The notes under the pieces: generated by a model
The model's database searches: none
What the model saw: only the letters and a program-made list of their open reading frames with translations
Told to the model about the DNA's origin: nothing
Source of the DNA: Ignavibacteria bacterium
GTDB lineage: Bacteria; Bacteroidota; Ignavibacteria; Ignavibacteriales; SURF-24
DNA length: 64,000 nt
Direction: 5' to 3'
Assembly (NCBI GenBank): GCA_025612245.1
Contig: JAAXKQ010000002.1
Span: forward strand, 388,241-452,240
In this document: positions 35,591 through 44,047 of the stretch, piece after piece
Position numbering within the stretch: position 1 is the stretch's first letter
Layout of the letters: each line of letters starts with the position of its first letter
Made by a program: the position numbers and the translations under genes

Positions 35591-36003
35591 TTTGACCTCC
35601 TGAAATAACCATTTATTTATGAAATAGAATTATTACAGCCGGTAATTGAAAGCGTGCCGATTGACTCTGAGGGGTTCGGGAAGTCCTGCGGGTATATGGT
35701 ATCTTCTGCCGGGAGAAAAAAAAGTTTCTTCTGGAGAGAAAATGATAAAAGCGTGAATGCAGGATTTTTCTTGACCTCTCCTAAAACTCATATACAATTA
35801 TCAATTTTATTTGATCAAATTCAAGTCGTGAAAAGATATTGAAACTCTGCAGGGAAAGATAATTCAAGTTCCGGAAGCGGGTGCCTGCTAATTGGAAGCT
35901 CTCCTTTCTACAAGAATCGCGGGTCCTGGATAATCATAAACTTATGTATTACATTTTATCTGGTGGGCAGCTTGTTTTTAGGTTAAAGAAAGGGGGCTAA
36001 AAA
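35591..36003. other. intergenic region between divergent genes, with a candidate promoter
   Basis: No gene is supported; a 62-codon ORF at 35654-35842 lacks a ribosome site and recognisable sequence. A possible plus-strand promoter is TTGACC (35771-35776), 16 bases, then TACAAT (35793-35798), about 200 bases before the next gene. Nothing else was seen. Confidence 0.3.
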
Positions 36004-36606
36004 ATGAAAAAAGTAATACTGGTGTTTTTTCTTCTGAGCGCGTGCACATATGCACAGAGAGAAACTGTTTTTGAAGGCGACATTGAAAATGGCGGCTTCG
36101 GGGGTCCGGTAGTTAAATTTACCGAGGTAAAGAAAAGCTTCGGCGTCATTGTAGGAGGCTATGGCGGGTGGCTCATTAACCATCAGTTTCTTGTTGGGGG
36201 AGGCGGCTTCGGCCTGGCCAACGACATACTTGCAGACGAGGAGGTGACGGATATTTTCGGGTTCACGGAGCGCCCGCGCCTGAATTTCGGGTACGGCGGA
36301 CTCATACTGGAATACTATCATGACCCGATGAAGCTCGTTCATTTTTCTTTTTCGCTGCTCGTAGGCGGCGGCGGGGTTTCCTACCGTGAAGGAATCTTTA
36401 TGGAGCACTCATCGAGGGATAATACTCCCGATGCGTTTTTTGTGCTGGAGCCCGCAGTAAGCGGTGAACTGAACGTGGCAAAGTTCTTTAAGGTGGGCCT
36501 GGGTGCGGGCTACAGGTGGGCCTCAGGCATAAATATGCCCGGGGTAAAAAATTCCGATTTCAGCAATTTCTCAATAAACCTGGCACTGAAATTCGGTAAA
36601 TTCTGA
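36004..36606 (+). CDS. small outer-membrane beta-barrel-like protein (unknown function)
   Basis: 200 residues with signal peptide MKKVILVFFLLSACTYAQ and an AAAGGGGG ribosome site. The mature part is glycine-rich with alternating strands (FGVIVGGYGGWLINHQFLVGGGGFG, read in two halves; LNFGYGGLILEYYHD; FSFSLLVGGGGVSYREG) and ends in FSINLALKFGKF, with a terminal Phe as in many outer-membrane barrels. The family is not recognised. It may be transcribed with the serine hydrolase 73 bases downstream. Confidence 0.65.
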   Translation: MKKVILVFFLLSACTYAQRETVFEGDIENGGFGGPVVKFTEVKKSFGVIVGGYGGWLINHQFLVGGGGFGLANDILADEEVTDIFGFTERPRLNFGYGGLILEYYHDPMKLVHFSFSLLVGGGGVSYREGIFMEHSSRDNTPDAFFVLEPAVSGELNVAKFFKVGLGAGYRWASGINMPGVKNSDFSNFSINLALKFGKF

Positions 36607-36679
36607 AAATGAAGGGGAGCCCTGAAACAAATTTTGCAATGCCCGCGTCTAATTTATTAAATAAAGCCGGGGTATCTCG

Positions 36680-38107
36680 ATGCATATCTTCTGCAGGGTT
36701 CTCCTCATTATATTATTCACTGCTTCGGCAGCCATGGCGCAGAAACTGCCGGCTTCCGACAGAGTTTATATAGACAGCATTATGAACGCGCATTATAAGT
36801 CCGGTTGTCCGGGCGCAGTAGTGCTGGCGGCAATAAACGGCAGGATCCTTTTCCGCAAAGCTTACGGAATGGCAAGCCTGGAACTCAGTGTAAGGCAGAA
36901 ACCTGAATTCCTTTTCCCGCTCGGATCAATTGTAAAACAGTTTACTGCTGTAAGCATACTTAAGCTTGCACAGGAAGGAAAACTCTCGCTTCAGGATGAG
37001 GTTAAAAAATTCATTCCGGACTATAACACGCACGGATATAAGATTACGCTTGAAAACCTCCTTACGCATACAAGCGGCATTAAGAGCCTTTATGAACTGC
37101 CGGGCTACATGAAGCTAAGACGCGAGGAATACGGACCTGATGACTTAAGGAAACTCTTCGAGGAGCAGGAGCTTTACTTTGAACCGGGTACGGACTGGAA
37201 CTATTCAAATTCAGGATTTAGCCTGCTTGGCATGGTAATAGAAAAGGTCTCGGGCATGAGTTTCAGCGCCTACCTTAAGGAGAACATATTTAGACCTCTT
37301 AAGATGACAAGAACATTCATTCTTACGGGGGATCAGGTCATCCCGGGATTCGTTCCATACTATAAGTCTTCAGGCAAGGGCCTCTACAGGCCGGGCCCTT
37401 ATTTCAGCTTCAGCTCACTTTTTGCTGCAGGCGACATAATCTCCTGCTGTGACGACATGCTTAAGTGGGATGAAGCCCTTTACACGGAAAAAATACTGAA
37501 GCATGAGTGGCTTTCCAAAGCCTGGAGTTCTTTTATGCTGCCTGACGGGCAGAAAACAAACTACGGGTACGGCTGGGCCTTGGGGGAATTCAAGGGGATG
37601 CATTTTATTCAGCATGACGGGATTGCAGGATACCTTTCGGATGCCATACGTGTTCCTGAAAAACACCTCTATGTTTTTATTGCATCCAATAACGGCTCTT
37701 TGAGCCCTAATGATGCCGCAAATAAAATTGCCTGCAGGCTCCTTGGGCTTAATACGGACAGACCGGTAAAGCCTGATGGCAAGATATTGCCCGAATATGC
37801 GGCTACGTTTGAAGTCAAGCGCCCGGCGGGAAATGACTTCCGTTATTTTTCTAAGGACAAAGTCTACCGCAGAATAACCATTTCCGGCGACTCGCTTTTC
37901 TCTGAATGCACTACTGAAGGAAAGTATAAGCTTCTTCCCATTGAAAAAGACGTCTTCCTTTTTGAAGGAACCGATACAAAAGTGCAGTTCAAAAGGAATG
38001 AGGAAGGAAAGATTACAGGACTTAGAATTTATAGCGAGCCTGTTAACTACGGTCCCGAAGACGTCGAACAGGTTTCGGAAGTAGAGTTATCTGAAAAGAA
38101 AAATTAA
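36680..38107 (+). CDS. exported serine hydrolase (class C beta-lactamase-like)
   Basis: 475 residues with a signal peptide. The penicillin-binding fold motifs are present: SxxK as Ser83-Ile-Val-Lys86 in PLGSIVKQFTAVSIL, YxN as Tyr175-Ser-Asn177 in WNYSNSGFSLLGMVIE, and an HxG-type third motif in FIQHDGIAGYLS. A C-terminal beta-rich domain of about 110 residues follows (from about 365), as in EstB/D-aminopeptidase-like members. Probably a periplasmic esterase or peptidase rather than a resistance enzyme; the substrate is unknown. Confidence 0.87.
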   Translation: MHIFCRVLLIILFTASAAMAQKLPASDRVYIDSIMNAHYKSGCPGAVVLAAINGRILFRKAYGMASLELSVRQKPEFLFPLGSIVKQFTAVSILKLAQEGKLSLQDEVKKFIPDYNTHGYKITLENLLTHTSGIKSLYELPGYMKLRREEYGPDDLRKLFEEQELYFEPGTDWNYSNSGFSLLGMVIEKVSGMSFSAYLKENIFRPLKMTRTFILTGDQVIPGFVPYYKSSGKGLYRPGPYFSFSSLFAAGDIISCCDDMLKWDEALYTEKILKHEWLSKAWSSFMLPDGQKTNYGYGWALGEFKGMHFIQHDGIAGYLSDAIRVPEKHLYVFIASNNGSLSPNDAANKIACRLLGLNTDRPVKPDGKILPEYAATFEVKRPAGNDFRYFSKDKVYRRITISGDSLFSECTTEGKYKLLPIEKDVFLFEGTDTKVQFKRNEEGKITGLRIYSEPVNYGPEDVEQVSEVELSEKKN

Positions 38108-38125
38108 AACTTAAAGAGAGGAAGT

Positions 38126-38156
38126 AAAAAGGCGGGGTGTGCAGCCCCACCTTTTT
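38126..38156. terminator. bidirectional rho-independent terminator
   Basis: AAAAAGG (38126-38132), C, GGGG, then a 7-base loop, CCCC, A, CCTTTTT (38150-38156). The A-run and T-run flank a GC stem on both strands, so it serves both the serine hydrolase gene and the convergent creatininase-like gene. Confidence 0.88.
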
Positions 38157-38159
38157 AGT

Positions 38160-39059
38160 TCAGTGAATTTCAGTCTTCAGGGGGTTTTCGGACTCGTCAA
38201 AGAACTCTTTTTGCAGCTCCAGTATGTTGTTATTCTTCTTGACGTTGCGAATAAAGTTTGTAAGCTGTTCCACCTCGTTATTTATCAGCAGCTCGCCAAT
38301 TTCCCTGCTGGCGAAGCTTCCATCGCCTGCGTAGTGGTTCGGGAATTTTGCATACCACCAGATGCCGGAGAAGGAATCCGGCAGATCCTTAAGTCGCTTC
38401 TGGTCGTCGCCGTTCTGGCTTTTAGCGGCCTCAAGGTGAACAAGGTTACGGCTGGTAACGAGCATTTCGGAAGTCTCGGTTTCACCGGCGTGGCCGTCGT
38501 TGGTGGTCCTGCGGAGCTTTTTGACCTTCTCGGCGACTTCAGGGTTTTCGGCGGGAGTAAAAAGTATTACCGCGTAATCCTTTCTTTTTTCGAGCTGTGC
38601 CTGGCAGAAGTATCTGAGGAAGTAATTGTTGCCGCCGTGGCCGTTTACAAGTATGATCTTTTTAATTCCGTTTCGTGCAAGCTCCTCGCAGGTCTCCTGA
38701 AGAAGGTTCCATACGAGGCTGCTGCTGTATGCAATTGTGCCCGGCTGGTGTTTTGCTTCAAAGATCTGTCCGAAGTAGTACTGCGGGAATATGATTGTAT
38801 ATTCCTTTAGGGCTGCACGCGAAACGATTTCCCTTGCATCAAGCATGTCGGTGCCAAGCGGCAGGTGGGGGCCGTGCTTTTCAAGTATTCCCATCGGTAT
38901 GATGCATGTCCGCTCCGACATTTCCACGGCCTTCTTAAAATCGGGCGAAGTGAGCTCCTCGTATTTAGTTGAAAGTCTCTCGCCGGAGGCCTGGGCAAAG
39001 GAAGTTCCGGATATCAGTATCAGAACTGAAAGGGTAAAAATGGACAGGGTATTTTTCAT
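38160..39059 (-). CDS. exported creatininase-family amidohydrolase
   Basis: 299 residues with signal peptide MKNTLSIFTLSVLILISGTSFAQA. Metal-binding family motifs: PMGILEKHGPHLPLGTDMLDA (Glu and His, and Asp) and LVNGHGGNNYFLRYF. A downstream DGHAGETETS segment holds the third conserved region. Members hydrolyse cyclic amides (creatinine, mycofactocin or FAPy intermediates); an exported version has no assigned substrate. The gene stands alone on the minus strand. Confidence 0.87.
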   Translation of the reverse strand: MKNTLSIFTLSVLILISGTSFAQASGERLSTKYEELTSPDFKKAVEMSERTCIIPMGILEKHGPHLPLGTDMLDAREIVSRAALKEYTIIFPQYYFGQIFEAKHQPGTIAYSSSLVWNLLQETCEELARNGIKKIILVNGHGGNNYFLRYFCQAQLEKRKDYAVILFTPAENPEVAEKVKKLRRTTNDGHAGETETSEMLVTSRNLVHLEAAKSQNGDDQKRLKDLPDSFSGIWWYAKFPNHYAGDGSFASREIGELLINNEVEQLTNFIRNVKKNNNILELQKEFFDESENPLKTEIH

Positions 39060-39175
39060 GGCGTTTCCTAAAAACAGTTGTAAGAGTAATGACTAATTCC
39101 CACGGCAAGTTTCAAAAATCTCCGGCATAAATGCAAATAATTTATTGACTGAAATTCAGCGGAACGGAATGAAAT

Positions 39176-39194
39176 ATGTATCAAAAAGATACAT
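39176..39194. repeat. inverted repeat in the 39060-39336 intergenic region
   Basis: ATGTATC (39176-39182) and GATACAT (39188-39194) form a perfect 7-base inverted repeat around AAAAA, with TTGACT 25 bases upstream. It may be an operator or a small hairpin upstream of the large T9SS gene. No other element was seen in this 277-base gap. Confidence 0.3.
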
Positions 39195-39336
39195 GATTAT
39201 CATTCTGAGAAAACGCAGACGGAAGTAGTCTGCAGAAAGGGCTTAAAACGCGTGTGAAGGAGCCGGTACAATTTTTGCATTTTTATTCATTTGGGACTGT
39301 TCTTCACTTATTTCAACACCAACAATTGGAGGGGCC

Positions 39337-42300
39337 ATGCAAGGATTGTTTCGGCGCTTTAAGATCTTGAATCTTTTGGTCCTGGCTGTTTCATTTGTTC
39401 TCTTATGTGCCTGGAACGTTAATGCCCAGTACTCGATTTTTAGCGACCAGGTACCCGCCGCTTCAGGAGAAGACAGCGACTATGAGCTTGGGACAAAGTT
39501 CGTCTCCTCGCACCCGGCGGAAATTACAGCCATACGTTTTTACAAAATGCCGGGAGAAACCGGAGCTCACAAGGGCACGGTCTGGACATCCGCAGGAGCA
39601 AAAATTGTGGATGTCTCTTTTTCTTCCGAGTCACCTTCGGGCTGGCAGACAGCCCAGCTTCCCGCTCCCTTAAGAATCGAATCAGGTACAGTTTATGTAG
39701 TTTCAGTCAATACCAACAGGGTCTATCCGATTACTCAGAACGGGCTTGCCAGCGTCATAACAAACGCCTTTCTGAGTACAGCCGGAGGGGATAACGGGGT
39801 ATTTAATGATACTCCCGGTGCTTTCCCTTCATCGACTTATAACAAGTCAAATTATTTCGTGGATATTGTAGCCTCCCCGATGGATGCAGTGTTTACAAGC
39901 CAGGTGCCCGCAGAATCTTTTTCCGGTGAAGGGCCGCTTGAGCTCGGGCTCAAATTCACCGCATCGGCCATGGCAAAGGTGCGCTTTATCAGGTTTTATA
40001 AAGTTGCCGGAGAAACCGGGCTTCACACGGGAAACCTCTGGGACAGTCATGGGACATGGCTTGCGACTGTTAACTTTAATGGAGAAACATCCGAAGGCTG
40101 GCAATATGCAGAGGTGAACCAGGATGTTTACCTGGATGCCGGGGTCACTTATATAGTTTCCGTGAATTCAAATGGGCTTTATGGCGCAACAAAAAACGCC
40201 TTAGCCACACCAGTAACTAACGGCATATTAACTGCACCGGCAGGCCAGAACGGGGTTTACAGCAACACGCCTGGAAACTTCCCGGACGTAAATTTCGGCA
40301 GCCCTAATTATTTCAGGGACATTGTTGTCATCCCACTCTACACGCCTGCTGCACCTGTACTGCTTTCACCGTCTAATGAGTTGACGGGTGTGTCAATTGA
40401 ACCCGTGCTTACCTGGAGGGCAATTGCGGGCGTAACCTCGTATACGCTGCAGATTGCAGAAGACGCCGCTTTTACGGTTAATCTCAGGACTTATACAAAC
40501 CTGACCTCCAGCTCGCTTGCTTTAACGGGGTTATCCAATAGTAAGACCTACTATTGGCGCGTAAAGGGAATAAATGATCCTGCCGCTGGCAACTACTCGC
40601 AGGCATTTAAGTTTACTACAATCGCTCATACGGACGTAGTACTTTCATACCCTACCGGTGGAGTAAAGCTTTACACCGACAAGCCGGGACTTACATGGTA
40701 CGTTCCTGCAGGCGGGAGTGGCTGGAAGTATGACCTTATTTATTCTACAGACATAAACATGGCCACTTATACTACAATAAGTAACCTGACAGAAAGCCGG
40801 TATACGCTGCAGGGCCTGCTGGCAGGAAAGACTTATTACTGGAAGGTAAGGCTTAAAACCTCCAGCGGTGCCGTTGCAGGATATTCTGCAAAAGAAAGCT
40901 TCGTTTCGGCCGGTGAAGCTTTGAAGCCGGTAGCCTCCTGGCCCGTTGGAAATACTACGGTCAATAGTTTATCCCAGGAGTTGTACTGGTATCTTAACGG
41001 TGCCTCTGTGGGTCTGAGTTATGAGCTTGAGATCAGGGAAGGCACTACAGCAGCACTTACCGGTGCTGCAACGAATGAGGGTATAAGCGAGACTCATTTC
41101 AATGTAACAGGACTCCTGTCCGGTAAGCAGTACTCCTGGCATGTAAGGTCCAAAACAGCCTCGGGCGATTACTCACCATGGTCGGAGGCGGTAAGCTTTA
41201 AGACTGCAAGTTCAGGAGGCGTAATTGTGCCAACGGCATCCTGGCCCGTGGGGTATCCTGTAGTTTACACTTTGAGCCCGACGCTCAACTGGTATCTGGG
41301 TGCGGAAAACGCGGGGCTGACTTTTGAGGTGGAAATTGTTGAAGGACTAAATACCGGCTTTACGAACGTTCCAACAATTTCAGGAATAAACTCGCTCTCA
41401 GTAGTTTCCCCTTTGCTTACTCCGGGGAAAGACTATAAGTGGCAGGTAAGATCATTTGACGGCGTTCATTATTCCGACTGGTCGAAGCCGGCTACGTTCA
41501 AAGTTGCAGGTACGGTTGGAAATGTGCCTGTAGTGCCCGTAGCCTCCTGGCCCGTTGGAGGAGCTCTGGTATATTCCTTGGAAACAACTCTCAGCTGGTA
41601 TCTTGGAGCATCATCAACAGGACTTGAGTATGAGGTTGAATACGGACAGGGAACCCTTTCCGGAACGCCCGTAATAACCGGTATAAAAGCGCTTTCGGTT
41701 AATATAACGGGGCTTGAGGCTGGAAAGACATACAGCTGGAGGGTGCGTTCAAGGAGTTCATTGGGGCCTTCAGCCTGGTCGAAGACAGAAACCTTCAGGA
41801 CCATTGCTAGCGCGGTTGTGGCTGAAAAGCCCATTCTCTCGTGGCCCGTTAAAGGTGCAGTTGTCTATACTAACTCCCCGACACTTTCGTGGTTCTTAAA
41901 TTCTTCGTCGGCGGGATTGACTTTTCAGCTGAGCTACTCGACGTCCTCGTCAATGACGGGTGCGGTCAATTTCAACGGCATTACAACGACAAGCTACGAA
42001 TTGAAAAACCTGACTCCGGGTGCAACTTACTACTGGCAGGTGCGCTCATTTGACGGGATGGTCTATTCGGCTCCCTCAGAGACGGGAAGCTTTGTGGTAT
42101 TTGCCGGAAATGCCGCGGTTGTACCGCTTGCAGGCAGCCCAATTGGCGGAGTTCTGGTTGGAGATATTCAGCCCGTGCTCTCGTGGTTTACACCCGTAAG
42201 CGGTGACGTCCAGAGTTACATAGTAGAGTACTCGAAAAAGCCCGACATGTCGGATCCCTTAAGCCTGGAGGTTAAGAGCAATTCTGTAAGGCTCGAGAAG

Positions 42301-42696
42301 CTGAAATCGGGAAGCCCCTATTACTGGCGTGTACTTTCCTTGAACTCCAGGGGTGAAAGGTCGGCCTTCTCTGAAACAGAAACCTTCAGCACTTCTTCTG
42401 TTACAAAGGTCGATAAAGAAGAGGCTCTGCCTTTGAAATTTTCACTGGAGCAAAATTTCCCGAATCCATTTAACCCTTCGACAAAAATTGAATTCAGCAT
42501 CGCAAAGGACGGCTACTACAGCCTGGAACTCTATAACATCCTGGGGCAGAAAGTATATTCAATTATGCAGGGGAATATGAAAGCAGGGAACTACAAGGTC
42601 GATTTTAATGGCAGGGACCTGGTCACCGGCATTTATCTCTACAGGCTTACTGGAAATGGAATTTCCATTGTAAAAAAGATGATGCTGGTTAAGTAA
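39337..42696 (+). CDS. T9SS-secreted protein: two DUF4082 domains, seven Fn3-like repeats
   Basis: 1119 residues. Signal peptide to about residue 31, then two DUF4082 units (about 32-185 and 188-335; each has IRFYK, GWQ and YVVSVN or YIVSVN motifs), which in other proteins are linked to carbohydrate-related surface functions. Seven Fn3-like units of about 95 residues follow, five of them opening with SWPVG or a close variant and carrying LxWYLGA, for example VASWPVGGALVYSLETTLSW. The end is a T9SS sorting domain: LEQNFPNPFNPSTKIEF, LYNILGQKV, GIYLYRLTG, KKMMLVK. A long stalk-like surface or adhesin protein. A GGAGG ribosome site precedes the ATG. Confidence 0.85.
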   Translation: MQGLFRRFKILNLLVLAVSFVLLCAWNVNAQYSIFSDQVPAASGEDSDYELGTKFVSSHPAEITAIRFYKMPGETGAHKGTVWTSAGAKIVDVSFSSESPSGWQTAQLPAPLRIESGTVYVVSVNTNRVYPITQNGLASVITNAFLSTAGGDNGVFNDTPGAFPSSTYNKSNYFVDIVASPMDAVFTSQVPAESFSGEGPLELGLKFTASAMAKVRFIRFYKVAGETGLHTGNLWDSHGTWLATVNFNGETSEGWQYAEVNQDVYLDAGVTYIVSVNSNGLYGATKNALATPVTNGILTAPAGQNGVYSNTPGNFPDVNFGSPNYFRDIVVIPLYTPAAPVLLSPSNELTGVSIEPVLTWRAIAGVTSYTLQIAEDAAFTVNLRTYTNLTSSSLALTGLSNSKTYYWRVKGINDPAAGNYSQAFKFTTIAHTDVVLSYPTGGVKLYTDKPGLTWYVPAGGSGWKYDLIYSTDINMATYTTISNLTESRYTLQGLLAGKTYYWKVRLKTSSGAVAGYSAKESFVSAGEALKPVASWPVGNTTVNSLSQELYWYLNGASVGLSYELEIREGTTAALTGAATNEGISETHFNVTGLLSGKQYSWHVRSKTASGDYSPWSEAVSFKTASSGGVIVPTASWPVGYPVVYTLSPTLNWYLGAENAGLTFEVEIVEGLNTGFTNVPTISGINSLSVVSPLLTPGKDYKWQVRSFDGVHYSDWSKPATFKVAGTVGNVPVVPVASWPVGGALVYSLETTLSWYLGASSTGLEYEVEYGQGTLSGTPVITGIKALSVNITGLEAGKTYSWRVRSRSSLGPSAWSKTETFRTIASAVVAEKPILSWPVKGAVVYTNSPTLSWFLNSSSAGLTFQLSYSTSSSMTGAVNFNGITTTSYELKNLTPGATYYWQVRSFDGMVYSAPSETGSFVVFAGNAAVVPLAGSPIGGVLVGDIQPVLSWFTPVSGDVQSYIVEYSKKPDMSDPLSLEVKSNSVRLEKLKSGSPYYWRVLSLNSRGERSAFSETETFSTSSVTKVDKEEALPLKFSLEQNFPNPFNPSTKIEFSIAKDGYYSLELYNILGQKVYSIMQGNMKAGNYKVDFNGRDLVTGIYLYRLTGNGISIVKKMMLVK

Positions 42697-42708
42697 TAGG
42701 CATAAAAA

Positions 42709-42735
42709 GCAGGGCAGGAATTCTTCCTGCCCTGC
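42709..42735. terminator. rho-independent terminator between convergent genes
   Basis: GCAGGGCAGGAA (42709-42720) pairs perfectly with TTCCTGCCCTGC (42724-42735) around a TTC loop. On the minus strand the stem is followed by TTTTT, so it ends the DJ-1/PfpI gene transcript; it may stop the plus-strand T9SS gene too. Confidence 0.85.
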
Positions 42736-42759
42736 CTGCTAATCTAAGTCTTAATAGGT

Positions 42760-43347
42760 TTAGGGTTCGATCTTTGTGCCTAAAACCTGCAGGAATTGTT
42801 TCATCCATTCGGGGTGTGCGGGCCAGGCCGGCGCAGTGACCAGGTTGCCGTCCGTAAGCGCATTGTCGGCATCGGGACTTATGTCGCCGTAATTAGCGCC
42901 TGCAATTCTGCACTCGGGGCCGACCGCAGGGTAGGAGATCATTTTTTTACCCCTGAGGGCATCTGCAGCTGCAAGTATCTGCGGGCCGTGGCAGATGGCG
43001 CCAATCGGCTTATTTTCCTGCGCAAAGTGTTTTACAATTTCAAGCACCCTGTTATTAAGCCTCAGGTATTCAGGGGCCCTTCCGCCCGGCAAAACCAGGG
43101 CGTCGTACTTTTCGGGTAATATCTCGTTAAAGTCGGCATTAATCTTAAACCTGTGTCCTGGGAATTCCGCATAAGTCTGGTCACCGATAAAATCGTGAAT
43201 TGCAGTCTTTACCGTGTCCCCGGGTTTTTTATTAGGGCAGACCGTATGCACCTGGTGGCCTACCATTGTGAGTATCTGGTAAGGCACCATAACTTCATAA
43301 TCTTCCACAAAGTCACCAACGATCATGAGAATTCTTTTAACAGACAT
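42760..43347 (-). CDS. DJ-1/PfpI-family protein
   Basis: 195 residues covering the whole domain. The nucleophile elbow is IGAICHGPQILAAAD with Cys119-His120, and the acidic partner lies in GDFVEDYE. VLPGGRAPEYLRLNNRV is also typical of the PfpI/YhbO-like group, whose members have been described as intracellular proteases, glyoxalases or deglycases. No signal peptide. An AGGAGGTC ribosome site precedes the ATG. Single-gene unit. Confidence 0.88.
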   Translation of the reverse strand: MSVKRILMIVGDFVEDYEVMVPYQILTMVGHQVHTVCPNKKPGDTVKTAIHDFIGDQTYAEFPGHRFKINADFNEILPEKYDALVLPGGRAPEYLRLNNRVLEIVKHFAQENKPIGAICHGPQILAAADALRGKKMISYPAVGPECRIAGANYGDISPDADNALTDGNLVTAPAWPAHPEWMKQFLQVLGTKIEP

Positions 43348-44047
43348 TTGGACCTCCTGTTATTTTATCAGTTAATAATTCCCCTCCAAGCCGAGGAAGT
43401 GTTCTGCCGGCGGTAATAAATAAAAACCGGACTGCCTAATAATTTAAGAAACTGAAAACAAAAAGCCAGAGAAAATTTATGCTTGCCCTTTGCCCGTCCC
43501 TGAAGGAAAAAGTGTATCCCCATTATTCCTGAAAAAAATTCCTTCTACTTTCTTTTAAAAATGCCTTGATTCCGATCACAAAAACTTCTATATCATTATA
43601 ACTGCGACATCGATCACAGCGGAAGGCAAAAATTAAAATACCCAAATGAGCCGCTGTGCATGAAAAATAAACAGAGGGGAAAAGTGGAAGAGATTATACC
43701 GGTGAGTCCGCTTTTGTTGCTGATGGGTATTCAGGTATACATGAGTATACGCCATCAATATTTCACCTTGGCAGCTGCCTCCTGCAGCAGAATAATCACA
43801 TATCCGGAACTTCTTCATAAGCATGCTAATAAATGTATCTCACTTCGGTTGAAACCAAAGACTTACATAGATAAGACCCTGTTCACCCCATGGATTGAAT
43901 GTTCTTTTGTGTTCTGCCACTTGAGCTCCGGGGACGCGGGCCCAACAAAGGTGCGTTAAATATTCAGTGTGTTCTAAAACGGCTTTACTGTACGAATAGA
44001 TAAAGTTCTACTGATAATATCTAACTTAATTTGACGGAGGGCGGGAT
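43348..44047. other. 700-base intergenic region with two CGATCACA direct repeats
   Basis: No gene is supported. A 99-codon ORF at 43660-43959 lacks a ribosome site and reads as low-quality coding sequence. CGATCACA occurs twice (43573-43580 and 43611-43618), 38 bases apart; its complement TGTGATCG resembles a CRP/FNR-type half-site, but no full palindrome is present. The region probably holds the upstream control of the large T9SS gene at 44048. Confidence 0.3.

Noticed and set aside
35654..35842. 62-codon plus-strand ORF
   Set aside because: No ribosome site and no conserved pattern; overlaps a candidate promoter.
40900..42200. Periodic sequence that might be taken for a DNA tandem repeat or CRISPR-like array
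   Set aside because: The period is about 280-300 bases and in frame; it reflects Fn3-like protein repeats.
43660..43959. 99-codon plus-strand ORF in the 43348-44047 gap
   Set aside because: No ribosome site, no signal or domain, and composition unlike the neighbouring genes.
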